Position numbers and translations under genes: made by a program. Under the pieces are notes generated by a model. The model did not search any database. It was not told the DNA's origin and saw only the letters and a program-made list of their open reading frames with translations. Below, piece after piece: positions 33,999 through 44,216 of a stretch of 64,000 nt of DNA. The stretch's first letter is position 1. The number at the start of each line of letters is the position of its first letter. The stretch comes from Pseudoalteromonas sp. 0303. Lineage in GTDB: Bacteria; Pseudomonadota; Gammaproteobacteria; Enterobacterales; Alteromonadaceae. The stretch covers positions 1 through 64,000 of the forward strand of contig NZ_JABVXF010000017.1 in the NCBI RefSeq assembly GCF_013349995.1. The letters run 5' to 3'.

Positions 33999-35719
33999 AA
34001 ATTGCCCTGATAATCAAATAGCTTTTCAGCCACTTTCCAACCGTATTTTTTATTTTTACGCGCAATCACAAAATCGGGGGCCAGTAGTTGTTGTTGTAAA
34101 TTGACAACTTGCTCCGCGCTTTGCCAATCTATTGGGGTAAAACCTGGTGCTGCTCGCTTACCAAATTGCTTATTAAAAATAAATCGTCCGGTGTCATTTG
34201 CTAAGTTAAATACCTCATCACAACTGGCTCCATCTTCATCATAATAGCTAATTTTAAGTAACCCTTTTGCGAGCACCTGAGCTGACAAACCACTACACCT
34301 TAATACCAAGGCATCTTTTAAATTTAGTGCTTCTCGTAGTTTATCATCAGGGTCTGCCATCATGGTACCACATGACTGACACTGCCTTGCAGCAATATCA
34401 TTTTGTTCACCACACTGCTCACATTCTTTAAACCGAAAACGATAATCACACTGTACTTGTTCTTCAGCATCGTTCAGCAAGCCTTGGCAACGCCTACCAA
34501 AATGCTCCACCACTTTGCCTTCGCTGTCTGTTTTACCCCAAAAAATATTCGCAAATCCACAGCCTGGACACATCACTTGAACAGGCTCATTATCACTTTG
34601 CGCTTTTTTACTCCCTACTTCAGGGTAAAATAAATCAAAGCCGTTACCTGCATAATCAATAACTAAGCAGTCTTTTTTTCCTTCGCTTAAACGAAGGCCT
34701 CGACCAACAATCTGTTGGTATAAACTGACCGACTCGGTGGGACGTAAAATCGCAATATAATCGACATGAGGCGCATCAAAACCCGTCGTGAGTACAGATA
34801 CATTTACTAAATATTTTATTTGTTTTGCTTTAAATTGATTAATAATTCGGTCACGCTCGTTATTATCAGTATCACCCGTGATAAGTGCTGTACTATCCTC
34901 AGGTAAGTAACTGGTAATTTCTTTGGCATGCATTACGGTTGCTGCGAAGATCATCACGCCATGACGCTGTTCACTGTATTCTATAACTTGCTTGATAATC
35001 GCTTTTGTTGCGCGTGTATTATCTTTCAATAACGCATTCATATTCTCAATACTATACCGACCAAATGAATCACTCGGTAATGATGAAAAGTCATAATGGC
35101 TAATGGCTGCATCGACTTCATGGGGCGGCGTTAAATAGCCGTTCTTGATCATATAGCGCAGTGGTAGCTCAAAAATACACTTCTTAAACGGTGCATCTTT
35201 ATCACCTCTAACAAAACCATGATAGTGATGATGATAAACCCAGCCCATCCCCATACGAAATGGTGTTGCGGTTAAACCAAGTACTTTAAGATTGGGGTTT
35301 TGTTTTTTTAGACTCGCTATCACCTGCCCGTACTGACTTTGTTCATCACCGCTTACACGGTGGCATTCATCAATGATCAACAAAGAGTAAGCATCAGTGA
35401 GCTTTTCTGTATTGCGTGCCAGTGATTGCACACTCGCAAAGGTGACTTGCTCTGTTAAAGACTTTTGCTTTAACCCCGCTGAAAAAATACTCGCCTTAAA
35501 GCCAAAGCTCATATATTTCTCGGCGTTTTGCTCTACTAATTCTTTAACATGCGCGAGCACCATAATCTTTTGTTTAGCAATGCACGCAAGTTCAGCAATA
35601 ACAAGGCTTTTTCCAGCCCCTGTTGGTAAAACAATCAGCGCGGCGTCGTCAGTTTGTCGAAAGTGAGCAACCGTGCGTGCTACGGCCTCTTGTTGGTAGG
35701 GTCTGAGTACGTACTTCAT
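33974..35719 (-). CDS. radD: RadD-type DEAD/DEAH-box DNA repair helicase
   Basis: A 581-residue superfamily 2 helicase (586 in E. coli RadD/YejH). The Q-like RPYQQEAV, motif I LPTGAGKS (about 31-38), motif II DECH (IIDECHRVSG), motif III TAT and motif VI QQIVGRGLRL are all visible. After the helicase core a Cys-rich segment (CPGCGF, CDYRF, CEQCGE, CQSCG) forms one or two zinc knuckles, as in RadD. RadD acts in recovery from radiation damage with RecA and SSB. It follows the H-NS-like gene after a terminator. Confidence 0.92.
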   Translation of the reverse strand: MKYVLRPYQQEAVARTVAHFRQTDDAALIVLPTGAGKSLVIAELACIAKQKIMVLAHVKELVEQNAEKYMSFGFKASIFSAGLKQKSLTEQVTFASVQSLARNTEKLTDAYSLLIIDECHRVSGDEQSQYGQVIASLKKQNPNLKVLGLTATPFRMGMGWVYHHHYHGFVRGDKDAPFKKCIFELPLRYMIKNGYLTPPHEVDAAISHYDFSSLPSDSFGRYSIENMNALLKDNTRATKAIIKQVIEYSEQRHGVMIFAATVMHAKEITSYLPEDSTALITGDTDNNERDRIINQFKAKQIKYLVNVSVLTTGFDAPHVDYIAILRPTESVSLYQQIVGRGLRLSEGKKDCLVIDYAGNGFDLFYPEVGSKKAQSDNEPVQVMCPGCGFANIFWGKTDSEGKVVEHFGRRCQGLLNDAEEQVQCDYRFRFKECEQCGEQNDIAARQCQSCGTMMADPDDKLREALNLKDALVLRCSGLSAQVLAKGLLKISYYDEDGASCDEVFNLANDTGRFIFNKQFGKRAAPGFTPIDWQSAEQVVNLQQQLLAPDFVIARKNKKYGWKVAEKLFDYQGNFRKANQLN

Positions 35720-35741
35720 GTTATCGGACTATAATCGACAT

Positions 35742-35767
35742 AAAAAAGGGAAGCATACGCTTCCCTT
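35742..35767 (-). terminator. Intrinsic terminator after the H-NS-like gene
   Basis: AAGGGAAGC (35746-35754) and GCTTCCCTT (35759-35767) form a 9-bp stem with an ATAC (plus-strand) loop; on the minus strand it ends in six T. It lies 20 bases past the stop of the H-NS-like gene and 23 bases before the start of radD. Confidence 0.9.
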
Positions 35768-35787
35768 GATATTCTTTAAAGCAAAAA

Positions 35788-36093
35788 TTAAGCGAGGTGT
35801 TTTGTTAAATCGACACCTTGGAATGCTTTAGGACGTTTGCCACGGCCTGTCCACTCAACAATTTCGCCATTAAATTCGATGCGGTACTTTGGTTTAACCT
35901 TAGTACGTTTATCTGTTGTTGCTACATCCTGTAGATCTTCTAATGTAAGTCCTTTTTCTTTTAGTAAATCGAGTACTTCTTTTTTAGCTTCTTGCTGTTG
36001 AGTATATTTCTCGATTGCTGCGTCAATTAGCTGTTTTGCTTTTTCTAATTCAGATAATGACGCAGATTTTACAAAAGATCGGATTTCTTTCAT
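35788..36093 (-). CDS. H-NS family nucleoid-associated protein
   Basis: A 101-residue basic protein. The N-terminal half is a predicted coiled coil (SELEKAKQLIDAAIEKYTQQQEA region) for oligomerisation. The C-terminal domain contains the H-NS DNA-binding signature in YRIEFNGEIVEWTGRGKRP, with the GRGKRP AT-hook-like loop that reads the minor groove of AT-rich DNA. It is shorter than E. coli H-NS (137) and resembles the compact form of some other proteobacteria. It probably silences AT-rich accessory genes. A single-gene unit closed by an intrinsic terminator. Confidence 0.88.
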   Translation of the reverse strand: MKEIRSFVKSASLSELEKAKQLIDAAIEKYTQQQEAKKEVLDLLKEKGLTLEDLQDVATTDKRTKVKPKYRIEFNGEIVEWTGRGKRPKAFQGVDLTKHLA

Positions 36094-36202
36094 TGAGAGC
36101 TCGCTTAAAAATTAAAAGTTAGTTAAATGTTCAACACCAACTAGTATATGTTGATTTAATGAAATAATCTATTCAATGTTTATTATTTATCCTATTTTTT
36201 CA

Positions 36203-39200
36203 TTATAGCCATAGCTTAATTTTATCTATGACATCATTTAATTCAGCAATTAACTTCTCAACAATTAATGTGTCGTGCTGCTGATTAAAGCTACTTTCCG
36301 TTGTCACAATAAGTTCTGACAAAGGGGGGTATTGCAGCATGACAATTGCGCCTTTAAGTTTGTGTATTGACGCAGAAATCTTTGCTGAATTTTGACTTTT
36401 TAAGTTTTCTTGTAACGAGCTTAAGTCTGATTGCAAACTGCCAATAAACACTTCCGCTAACATTTTTGCGTCATTCTCATTACCAAATACATTTAACCAG
36501 TGCTGTTTATCTTTTATACCTTGTATGCTTATATCGGCATTATCTTTGCTGTCTTGCAAAGACTCACTATTTAAATCTATAAACTCGACTAATCGATTAT
36601 ATAACTCATTAAGTTTATATGGTTTAAATAAAACGCAGTTCATTCCTGACTTTAAGGCTGTATTTAAACACTCTTGAGAATCGTCCGCGGTAAAACCTAT
36701 AATTGGCAAAGCCTTGAATTTATCTTGACTGCGTAACTGTTCAGTTAATTTAAACCCGTCTAAGTCAGGCATATGACAGTCAGTTAATAATAAATCATAC
36801 TGCCCTGTTTCAAGGGCTCTAAGTGCAGCTATACCATCATCAACCATAACTGCCTTAATCCCTAATTTCTGGCATTGCTTTTCGAGTAATAACTGATTTG
36901 TTTTATTATCCTCGGCAATTAATATTTGTCCGTGAAACGGAACACTCTGTACAGGAACGCCATCATCAGAGTTAGTATGAGCACTATTTATAAGTTCTCG
37001 CAATGTATCTGGATATAATGGCTCTGAAGGTAAAACATGACAGTTGCAATTTGTCGATAAGAGGGTCTTTTTAGGGCTTGCGACTAAAATGTAGTTGTTG
37101 TTAGCAACACTGATTGATTGCTGCCAATTAGCTCCCCAAACCTGTTTAACATAGCTTTCATCTATAAGGATGTTATCAGCTTCTTGAAATGCCTCTTTAT
37201 CAATTGGCCAGTTCAATTGATGATGCTTTACACCCATACTGGCTAGATTATTTATTAATTGTTGGTTTTGAGTGCACACAGCCCAATTTACTGATACAGA
37301 CCGCAGTTTATGTTTACTGACTTTTTTAAGCGGCATAGAGATGTACACATTAGTACCTTTACCAAAAGTACTTGAAATGGATATTTCACCTTGCATAGCT
37401 TCAACAAGTTGCTTTGCCAAGCTCAAGCCTAAGCCTGTACCTCCATGACGTCGTTGAATCGAGTTATCTGCTTGTTCAAAAGGGGTAAATATATTGGCAA
37501 GCTGCTCAACAGTCATACCTTTACCTGTATCTGATATTTCAATTTTTAATGATTGTTTATCAAATAACACATCACAGCTTATTTTGCCTTGCTCTGTAAA
37601 TTTTACGGCGTTATTTAGAACATTAGAAAGGACTTGCATTAAATGACTTATATCTACCGAAGCTAAAGTATAGGCAGCAGTACGCCATACTATATTGAAC
37701 ATCAGCCCTTTTTGTTTAGCGAGGTATTCGTGGGCACGCATAACACGGCATAGGTGTGCTTCTAAATCAACTTCTCTTGACTCTACTTCAATTTTGCCAC
37801 TACTGGTGTTTGCAAAATATAAAATATCATCAACTAATGTACGAAGTTTTGTAACGGAGCTGTCGATGTGCTCAACGAGATAATGTTGTTCTTCATCAAG
37901 CGGTGATGATTTTAACAGCTCTATAAAGCCATTAACGCCAGACATTGGTGTCCTTAACTCGTGGCTCATAGTAGCAATAAAACGGCTTTTTGCTAGATCA
38001 GCTTGATGTGCAAGCTGTGTAGCCTTACTCAAGTCAGCTTGTTGACGTTTCAGTAAGCTAATATCGAGCAAGATACCATTCCAACGCACACCTTGCTTAT
38101 CATCTCGTTTATTAATTTCTGCATTTGCAATATAACGACACCAAATTTGCTGGCCGAGATTATTTATCCGAAACTCAATATCGATCAGTTTGTTTTGTTT
38201 TGTCGCGGCTTTAAAACTTTTGGCGATTTGCACGCGATCTTCATCAACAATAAAGGGCGAAATACATCCCGTCATACCGCGCTGGTTAATCATGCGTGAA
38301 GTGACACCTAATAAACTTTGCGCACCCTTACTTATATAGGTATAACACCCCTCACCGTTGTCATAATACTCATACTGGAATACCCCGCCGGGTATGGTAT
38401 CTGTGATGGTTTGCAGAAGCTGTTGAACTGACTTATTCTCACGCTGCAAGTGGCGATGCTCGGTAACATCTGTAAGTACTGTCATTATGCCTGCTAGTTC
38501 ACCATCTAAGCCCAAATAAGGCTTTTTAGTGTAAAGCAGCTCCAATTCTTTGCCTGCTTTATTGGTGTAATTAATATGCTGATTAATGACTTTGCCAGAG
38601 TTCAAACTCTGCTCATTTTGTGAAATCAGTTTTTTTACGACTTTAATATCGCCACGCAAATATTGATTATTTTCATCCCACAGGTGCGCAAAATTTTCTT
38701 TGTAGGCACGATTCCACATAACGCGTTTTTGATGCTGATCTTGTATCACCACCATAGTGGGCAAGTCGTCAATGAGTTTTTGGGTGAAGTTAAGCTTAAT
38801 CAACGCCACTTCTTCAGCTTCTTTACGCTTTGCAATTTCGCGATTAATTGTTAACCGCCAGCTAATAAAATAAATCACCGATACAGCGATTAAAATTAAA
38901 ATAAGAATTGCCGTGGTATTCACTGTTTTACGGTCGTAGCCACGTTCAATACTAAAAATTCCATGACGATTTACAACATGGCTAAAATCGTTGCTGGTCA
39001 ATGTTTTAAATAAGCTGTCTAGCAAAGTCGCAAACTCTGAAAAGTGCTTATTCACTAAAAAATAAATTGGCTGGGTATAGCGGTATTTTGGATTAATATA
39101 AAACTCACCAATATAGAACTGGTTTAATTGGTATGCAGCAATACTTTGCGGTAGTATCACAGCATCAATATTGTCATTTCTCAGTGCATAAAATAGCGTT

Positions 39201-40396
39201 TTAATTGAGTCAAATGATACAGTTTCAACAAGTTCATTCGTTACAAGCTTTTGCTTAGGATCAGCAAACACTTCTAAATAACCAATTCGTTTAGTTTGGC
39301 TTGTTCGTTTAGAGATTAACACCATCTCTAAACTGTAATGAGCAGGCAGTGCTATCAACACCCCCTCATCAATTTTCGTCGGGTTCATGGTCGGAATTAA
39401 ATCAATTTTATTGGCTAAAAATAATCGTTCCAACTCTTTCGAATTAGCTGCAGGTATATACTTAAACTGAAAGCCACTGCGCTGTGCTAAAAGCGCAAGG
39501 GTATCGTTTAAATAGCCGTCAGCTTCCCCTAAGTTATTAGTCGCATGAATTGGATATAGACCATCGACGAAAGAAAATGTCAGTAAGTAATTATTTTCTT
39601 CTTTTTTATCAATACGATTAAAATCATGCTTAAATTGACTATACGCTTTAGCGGCTAAATATTCTTCACTAGCAGAACTTTCCCACAACTGTTTAGTTGT
39701 TGGTGAAATAGCGGCTAATACAGAATTAACCTGATTGCGTAATGCTGTTTTGTTTTTATTAAACATTACATGCAAGGTTTCGCTCGATAACCAAACTGGA
39801 CTCACAACTTTCAGGTTTTCTTGAGAGCGATTTTTTAGTTGATGAGATAAAACCGAGTAATCACCCATAAACCCATCAAACGAACCATCCGCTACTTTTT
39901 TAAAGGCGTCTTCAGGTTTTATAAAACGATTGATAAATAGCGCGCCATTTTCAACTAAATATTCACAATGTGAACTACCCGTAATACACACCCAGCGCAG
40001 ACTCGCTAAGTTTTTCAAAGCATCATTTGCGATAGACTGATTAGCAACAATGCCTCTTGGTGCTTCCATGAAGGGGGTTGAAAATAAGAAATGCTTTTTA
40101 CGTTGCGCCGTTTTATTTAAACCCACCGCAAAATCAATTTCACCGGCTTTAAGTGCATCTAATAGCTCGTCTAAGCTGTCATAAACACGGTATTCTAGAT
40201 CCGCTTCAGCCAAACGCGCGATTTCATTACTGTAGCCAACAATAACGCCCGAAAACTGTCCATCAGCATCCCGAGTATGGTAAGGAAAAAAATTATAGTT
40301 AACGATACCCGCTTTGAGTTGTGTGCCTAAAGCTTCACTAGAAAATAAAAGCGTGATAACAGAAAAGTAAAATAGAAGTAGTCTTATGAGAGCCAA
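36203..40396 (-). CDS. Large hybrid sensor kinase with two periplasmic solute-binding domains (BvgS/EvgS-like)
   Basis: A 1397-residue kinase. After a signal peptide (about 1-24) come two tandem SBP_bac_3 (Venus-flytrap) domains, about 25-260 and 275-480, then a transmembrane helix at about 494-515, two PAS domains (about 540-660 and 670-790), HisKA with His812 (MSHELRTPM), an ATPase domain (DTGKGM, GGTGLGLSLAKQ), a receiver with Asp1206 (LLLTDCHMPDLDGF) and an Hpt domain with His1345 (SIHKLKG). The whole phosphorelay is intact. The architecture is that of BvgS/EvgS, which sense small ligands or ions. The start is TTG at 40396 with no good ribosome-binding site; no ATG is in frame nearby. No DNA-binding response regulator is adjacent, so its partner is elsewhere. 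Confidence 0.92.
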   Translation of the reverse strand: MALIRLLLFYFSVITLLFSSEALGTQLKAGIVNYNFFPYHTRDADGQFSGVIVGYSNEIARLAEADLEYRVYDSLDELLDALKAGEIDFAVGLNKTAQRKKHFLFSTPFMEAPRGIVANQSIANDALKNLASLRWVCITGSSHCEYLVENGALFINRFIKPEDAFKKVADGSFDGFMGDYSVLSHQLKNRSQENLKVVSPVWLSSETLHVMFNKNKTALRNQVNSVLAAISPTTKQLWESSASEEYLAAKAYSQFKHDFNRIDKKEENNYLLTFSFVDGLYPIHATNNLGEADGYLNDTLALLAQRSGFQFKYIPAANSKELERLFLANKIDLIPTMNPTKIDEGVLIALPAHYSLEMVLISKRTSQTKRIGYLEVFADPKQKLVTNELVETVSFDSIKTLFYALRNDNIDAVILPQSIAAYQLNQFYIGEFYINPKYRYTQPIYFLVNKHFSEFATLLDSLFKTLTSNDFSHVVNRHGIFSIERGYDRKTVNTTAILILILIAVSVIYFISWRLTINREIAKRKEAEEVALIKLNFTQKLIDDLPTMVVIQDQHQKRVMWNRAYKENFAHLWDENNQYLRGDIKVVKKLISQNEQSLNSGKVINQHINYTNKAGKELELLYTKKPYLGLDGELAGIMTVLTDVTEHRHLQRENKSVQQLLQTITDTIPGGVFQYEYYDNGEGCYTYISKGAQSLLGVTSRMINQRGMTGCISPFIVDEDRVQIAKSFKAATKQNKLIDIEFRINNLGQQIWCRYIANAEINKRDDKQGVRWNGILLDISLLKRQQADLSKATQLAHQADLAKSRFIATMSHELRTPMSGVNGFIELLKSSPLDEEQHYLVEHIDSSVTKLRTLVDDILYFANTSSGKIEVESREVDLEAHLCRVMRAHEYLAKQKGLMFNIVWRTAAYTLASVDISHLMQVLSNVLNNAVKFTEQGKISCDVLFDKQSLKIEISDTGKGMTVEQLANIFTPFEQADNSIQRRHGGTGLGLSLAKQLVEAMQGEISISSTFGKGTNVYISMPLKKVSKHKLRSVSVNWAVCTQNQQLINNLASMGVKHHQLNWPIDKEAFQEADNILIDESYVKQVWGANWQQSISVANNNYILVASPKKTLLSTNCNCHVLPSEPLYPDTLRELINSAHTNSDDGVPVQSVPFHGQILIAEDNKTNQLLLEKQCQKLGIKAVMVDDGIAALRALETGQYDLLLTDCHMPDLDGFKLTEQLRSQDKFKALPIIGFTADDSQECLNTALKSGMNCVLFKPYKLNELYNRLVEFIDLNSESLQDSKDNADISIQGIKDKQHWLNVFGNENDAKMLAEVFIGSLQSDLSSLQENLKSQNSAKISASIHKLKGAIVMLQYPPLSELIVTTESSFNQQHDTLIVEKLIAELNDVIDKIKLWL

Positions 40397-40568
40397 GCCA
40401 TTAAAAAATCTAAAACTAAATACATTTTAGCAGTGTAATTTAAATTCTCAATTTTTGTTTATTGCTTATAGTTGCTTTTTAGTTAATTAAACTCTCACAA
40501 TATCAATTAACTGGATAAGCGAAGCTTAAAAAGCTAATAATAATTGCTAGTAATAGGTAATAGTTTCA

Positions 40569-41519
40569 CTATCGCTTTTTAGCTCTTAGTACCCAACAGA
40601 ACAACTCTCCATCAATCTCTTTTGGAATGATTTCAATTTTTTTCCAATCTGAACTCATATTAGTAATAATTGCCTTTCTTTCATCTTCACTCCAAGAAGC
40701 TTTGATTTGCTCATTTATTCTTAATTGATAATTAATAAGTTCCTCTATTAGATTTTCAATTTGATGCATTGAAGCATCTCTCCAATTTACTATCATCGGT
40801 ATAAAGTTTTTTGCGAGTTGACCAAACCAATCCTGTTCAACTTCTGAACTTAAATCAATTTGCACTTTTTTGAAATCTTGTAATAAGTTTTCGTTTTTTG
40901 CTAAGAATTCATTTTGTTCTTGTGCCGTAGGCTCTTCTAGTCGACGATAATTACTACAGAACTCAACAAAACTTTTAACTTTATACGCGAGCCCGTCTTT
41001 ACTAATGAATTGTGAGAGAACTTTAATTCCTTGCTGACAATCTTGTGTTATGAAAGAGTTTCTATGATGAACTAGCGCGATAACTTCACCATTACTTTTA
41101 AGAACTCGACTAGCTTCAGAAAGAGATTGTTTTATGTCTGAATATTCAATGCCAAATTGACTAATAAGATAGTCAAAAGACGAATCGACAAAGTTTAACT
41201 TCTCGCAATCCATTTGACTGAAAAATTTGATATTTTTTAATGAAGCAGCAACTTTTTCATTGTTAGTAAAATGCTTGATAGGATCTATTTTAGCAGCATC
41301 AATCGCCGTGATATCAAATCTCTTTGGATATTGCTCAGCCAAGACGGCCAAAGCACCATTTCCGCAACCTATATCTAAAAGACTCGCTGAATTTTGAAAT
41401 TCTTCAAAAATACCATTCCAAAAATATAAAACATCTCCTTGATAACCATCCTTATGATTACTTTGGGCAAAACTACTTAAAGTCTCAGTAGATAACCAAT
41501 ATGAGTCCCAATGTTTCAC
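40569..41519 (-). CDS. Class I SAM-dependent methyltransferase
   Basis: A 316-residue cytoplasmic protein with a Rossmann methyltransferase fold: LLDIGCGNGALAVL (motif I, about 49-62), a motif II-like AIDAAKID, and FDYLISQFGIEYSDIKQSLSEASRVLK (motif IV/V region of the UbiE/Methyltransf_11 type). The C-terminal ~130 residues are helical and not recognised. GTG at 41519 is the start, with GGGGGAG about five bases upstream. A terminator belonging to the preceding receptor gene lies immediately in front, so expression may rely on read-through. The substrate is unknown; its place after a TonB receptor hints at, but does not prove, a role with the imported compound. Confidence 0.85.
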   Translation of the reverse strand: MKHWDSYWLSTETLSSFAQSNHKDGYQGDVLYFWNGIFEEFQNSASLLDIGCGNGALAVLAEQYPKRFDITAIDAAKIDPIKHFTNNEKVAASLKNIKFFSQMDCEKLNFVDSSFDYLISQFGIEYSDIKQSLSEASRVLKSNGEVIALVHHRNSFITQDCQQGIKVLSQFISKDGLAYKVKSFVEFCSNYRRLEEPTAQEQNEFLAKNENLLQDFKKVQIDLSSEVEQDWFGQLAKNFIPMIVNWRDASMHQIENLIEELINYQLRINEQIKASWSEDERKAIITNMSSDWKKIEIIPKEIDGELFCWVLRAKKR

Positions 41520-41531
41520 ACTTACTCCCCC

Positions 41532-41560
41532 AAAAAAAAGGTGGGCTAAAGCCCACCTTT
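41532..41560 (-). terminator. Intrinsic terminator after the first MLNN-type receptor gene
   Basis: AAAGGTGGGC (41537-41546) and GCCCACCTTT (41551-41560) form a 10-bp stem with a four-base loop; on the minus strand the stem is followed by an eight-T run. It ends about 12 bases before the methyltransferase start and directly abuts its GGGGGAG ribosome-binding site. Confidence 0.92.
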
Positions 41561-41573
41561 CATATTGTTTTAT

Positions 41574-44216
41574 TTAGAATGATTGACGGAAACGAAGGTA
41601 TGTAATACGTCCGTATGCGTCATATAAATCAAAGTTATAGTTACGACCGCCAAATGGGCTTAATTGCGGCTCTTTCTCAAAGGCATTTTGCATACCAAGA
41701 GAGATCTGCGTACCCGTAGACATGTTATATGTAACTTGCAAATCATGTGTTACCCAAGTAGCAATATTACCTGTCTTATCTAGAGAACCATCATCATTTT
41801 GAGTAACGTCTTCATATTGCTTACCAATTAGATTGATATTCCATACAAAGTCAAAATCACTCCAAGTATAAGTATTGTTTAGTACTGCACGATCTTGTGG
41901 CTCACCTGGATCTTTCAGTGTATTACGACCGCCATCTACTACGCTTTCAAACTGGTGACTCCATTGTAGAGTTTGCTTGAATGTGCCCGCATCCCCAAAA
42001 TCAAAGGTAGTATTTAAATTTAAGTCTAAACCATTGATAGACCAGCTACCTTCATTTGCATAGCCTTGAGTGATTAGATCAATACCACCATTGCTTAAGC
42101 GTTCAACACCTAAGCCTGCAGGAATTGGGTCACCTGTTTGCTCACGGTTAAGAATCGTTGTTGCGCCAAAGAAACGGATCATATTTGATATTTCAATATC
42201 ATAATAATCAGCAGAGAAGTTTAACCAATCTGTTGGTTGATACGCTAAACCTAATGATGTTTGTTTAGATGTTTCAGAACCAATTTCTGGGTTAGCAAGA
42301 GTAACTGCGTTAACTTGAACATCACAGCCTGCTTCAAGACCAAAGTTTAAGCATGAAGGATCATCGCTAACATTTGGGTTATCAGGAGCTGGCTTAGCAG
42401 TCGTGATATCAAGTGTTGGAGCACGGAAGCCTTCACCGTATGATGCACGGAGTACTAAACCTTCCATTACGTCATATTTAAATGAGATTTTAGGCGAGAA
42501 ATCACTACCGTAATCAGAATATTCATCATAACGGCCAGCAAGAGTCATCTCAAGATCTTCCATTAACGGGAATAATGCTTCGAAATAAGCACCTTTAACG
42601 TCACGAGAACCACCCGCACTGTTGCCTGATGAACCACCAACTTGACCAGCTTCAGAAAGCGAATCATAAGTATCTTGATACTCTTCTTTACGGTATTCAG
42701 CACCAACTACCGCTTGAATCATACCACCGCCAATTTCCATTACATCAAACGATGCTGACGCGAATAGTTCTTCTTGATTGAATTCACCAATACGAGAAGT
42801 GGTTACTTTAAGACCGCTTAAAAGCTCTTGATAATCGCTCTTTTCAGTATCTGTTGTAAAACGAGAACCAAATGGGTCATTTAACATATAAGCGCCACTA
42901 TCCATTGCAGCACGCGCATTACTACCCATTAAGTAGTTGCGACCGATTTCGTATGTTTTCGTTTTAGTCTTACGTGCACCAAAATCAACAAAAACATCAC
43001 CGATTGAACCTTCAGCACCGAATAAGAAATCAGTAGACCAGTTATCTACGTTGTTATCACGGTTACCTAGTGCAGCAAAACGGTGACGGATTTCAACTAA
43101 GCTTGGATCATCGCCATTGGCAATTTCACCAGCTCGCTTATCAGCCATATAGCTCGCAAACTCTGCATCATAAAAAGGGCTATTTGGGTTAATAGGGTTG
43201 TTAGGGCTATCATCAGATAAGAAGGCTGCATCACCTGCATCATTTAAAGAAGGTGCATATCGACCAAATGATTTTGTCTTAGAAACAAGAGTATGCGAGA
43301 AGATTTTCCAATCATCATTAATTTCATATTCTGCTTTTAGGAAAGCAGATTGGTTACCTGTTGATGCTTCATTAGCATTGGTAGCATTGAAGTTGTAACC
43401 ACAGGCACCCGTTGAGCCATACATGAAGTTTTCTAAGCTGTCACATTCTTCTTGAGAAATGATCGATCTGTAACCTGCTTCCTTTAAAGCATTCACACCA
43501 AAGCTAGATGCACCAGGTTGAACCCAAGGATAATCATGTTCATAAATAATATCGCGGCTATTCCAAGAAACGCCACCAATCACTGATGCATTATCGCTCG
43601 ATGCACCGAAAACAACTGAGCCTTCCTCACGATCACCACCTTCCTCTGGAAGGCTCACATCGCCCGCACCTAGACGTACCTCAACACCATTAAAGTTTTT
43701 ACGAGTAATAATATTGATTACACCTGCAATTGCATCAGAACCATAAACAGCTGAAGCACCATCAGATAAAATCTCAATACGCTCTACTGCAGCCATCGGG
43801 ATTGAGTTTAAGTCTTGTGAGTTACCTGTTGAAGGTGACTTAGGAAGACGACGACCATCAACTAGGATTAAAGAGCGTGATGCTCCTAAACCACGTAGGT
43901 TAACTTGAGAAACACCTTGAGCTGAACTACCAGATTGAGGACGGAATGAACCTGCTGAGTTAAAGCTAGTATTACGGATCAAATCAGAAACTGACGTTTG
44001 CCCTGAAAAGTCGATTGATGCACGGTCAATAACGGTTACTGGAATTGAGCCTTCTAAATCTGTACGTTTAATACGTGAACCTGTTACGGCGATACGTTCA
44101 ACTTCTTCTACACCATTTTCATCAGCAGCAAAAGACGAAGCTGAAAATGCAGCAGTTGACGCTGCACCAAAAGCAATCGCTAATCGAACTGCTTTTGAAA
44201 CTTGATTATTTAACAT
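41574..44216 (-). CDS. TonB-dependent receptor (MLNN-type paralogue 1)
   Basis: The start is ATG 44216, eight codons inside the longest frame, because GGGAG precedes it and the sequence then matches the other two paralogues (MLNNQVSKAVRL). The 880-residue product has a signal peptide (cleavage near SSFAA), a TonB box (VERIAVTGSRIKR), a plug (DLIRNTSFNSAG, NLRGLGASRSLILVDGRRL, RIEILSDGASAVYGSDAIAGVINIIT) and a beta-barrel ending in Phe. The plug signature is that of the large receptor group with peptide-like or unknown substrates in Alteromonadales. It follows the S9 peptidase gene and precedes a methyltransferase; each junction holds a terminator. Confidence 0.93.
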   Translation of the reverse strand: MLNNQVSKAVRLAIAFGAASTAAFSASSFAADENGVEEVERIAVTGSRIKRTDLEGSIPVTVIDRASIDFSGQTSVSDLIRNTSFNSAGSFRPQSGSSAQGVSQVNLRGLGASRSLILVDGRRLPKSPSTGNSQDLNSIPMAAVERIEILSDGASAVYGSDAIAGVINIITRKNFNGVEVRLGAGDVSLPEEGGDREEGSVVFGASSDNASVIGGVSWNSRDIIYEHDYPWVQPGASSFGVNALKEAGYRSIISQEECDSLENFMYGSTGACGYNFNATNANEASTGNQSAFLKAEYEINDDWKIFSHTLVSKTKSFGRYAPSLNDAGDAAFLSDDSPNNPINPNSPFYDAEFASYMADKRAGEIANGDDPSLVEIRHRFAALGNRDNNVDNWSTDFLFGAEGSIGDVFVDFGARKTKTKTYEIGRNYLMGSNARAAMDSGAYMLNDPFGSRFTTDTEKSDYQELLSGLKVTTSRIGEFNQEELFASASFDVMEIGGGMIQAVVGAEYRKEEYQDTYDSLSEAGQVGGSSGNSAGGSRDVKGAYFEALFPLMEDLEMTLAGRYDEYSDYGSDFSPKISFKYDVMEGLVLRASYGEGFRAPTLDITTAKPAPDNPNVSDDPSCLNFGLEAGCDVQVNAVTLANPEIGSETSKQTSLGLAYQPTDWLNFSADYYDIEISNMIRFFGATTILNREQTGDPIPAGLGVERLSNGGIDLITQGYANEGSWSINGLDLNLNTTFDFGDAGTFKQTLQWSHQFESVVDGGRNTLKDPGEPQDRAVLNNTYTWSDFDFVWNINLIGKQYEDVTQNDDGSLDKTGNIATWVTHDLQVTYNMSTGTQISLGMQNAFEKEPQLSPFGGRNYNFDLYDAYGRITYLRFRQSF

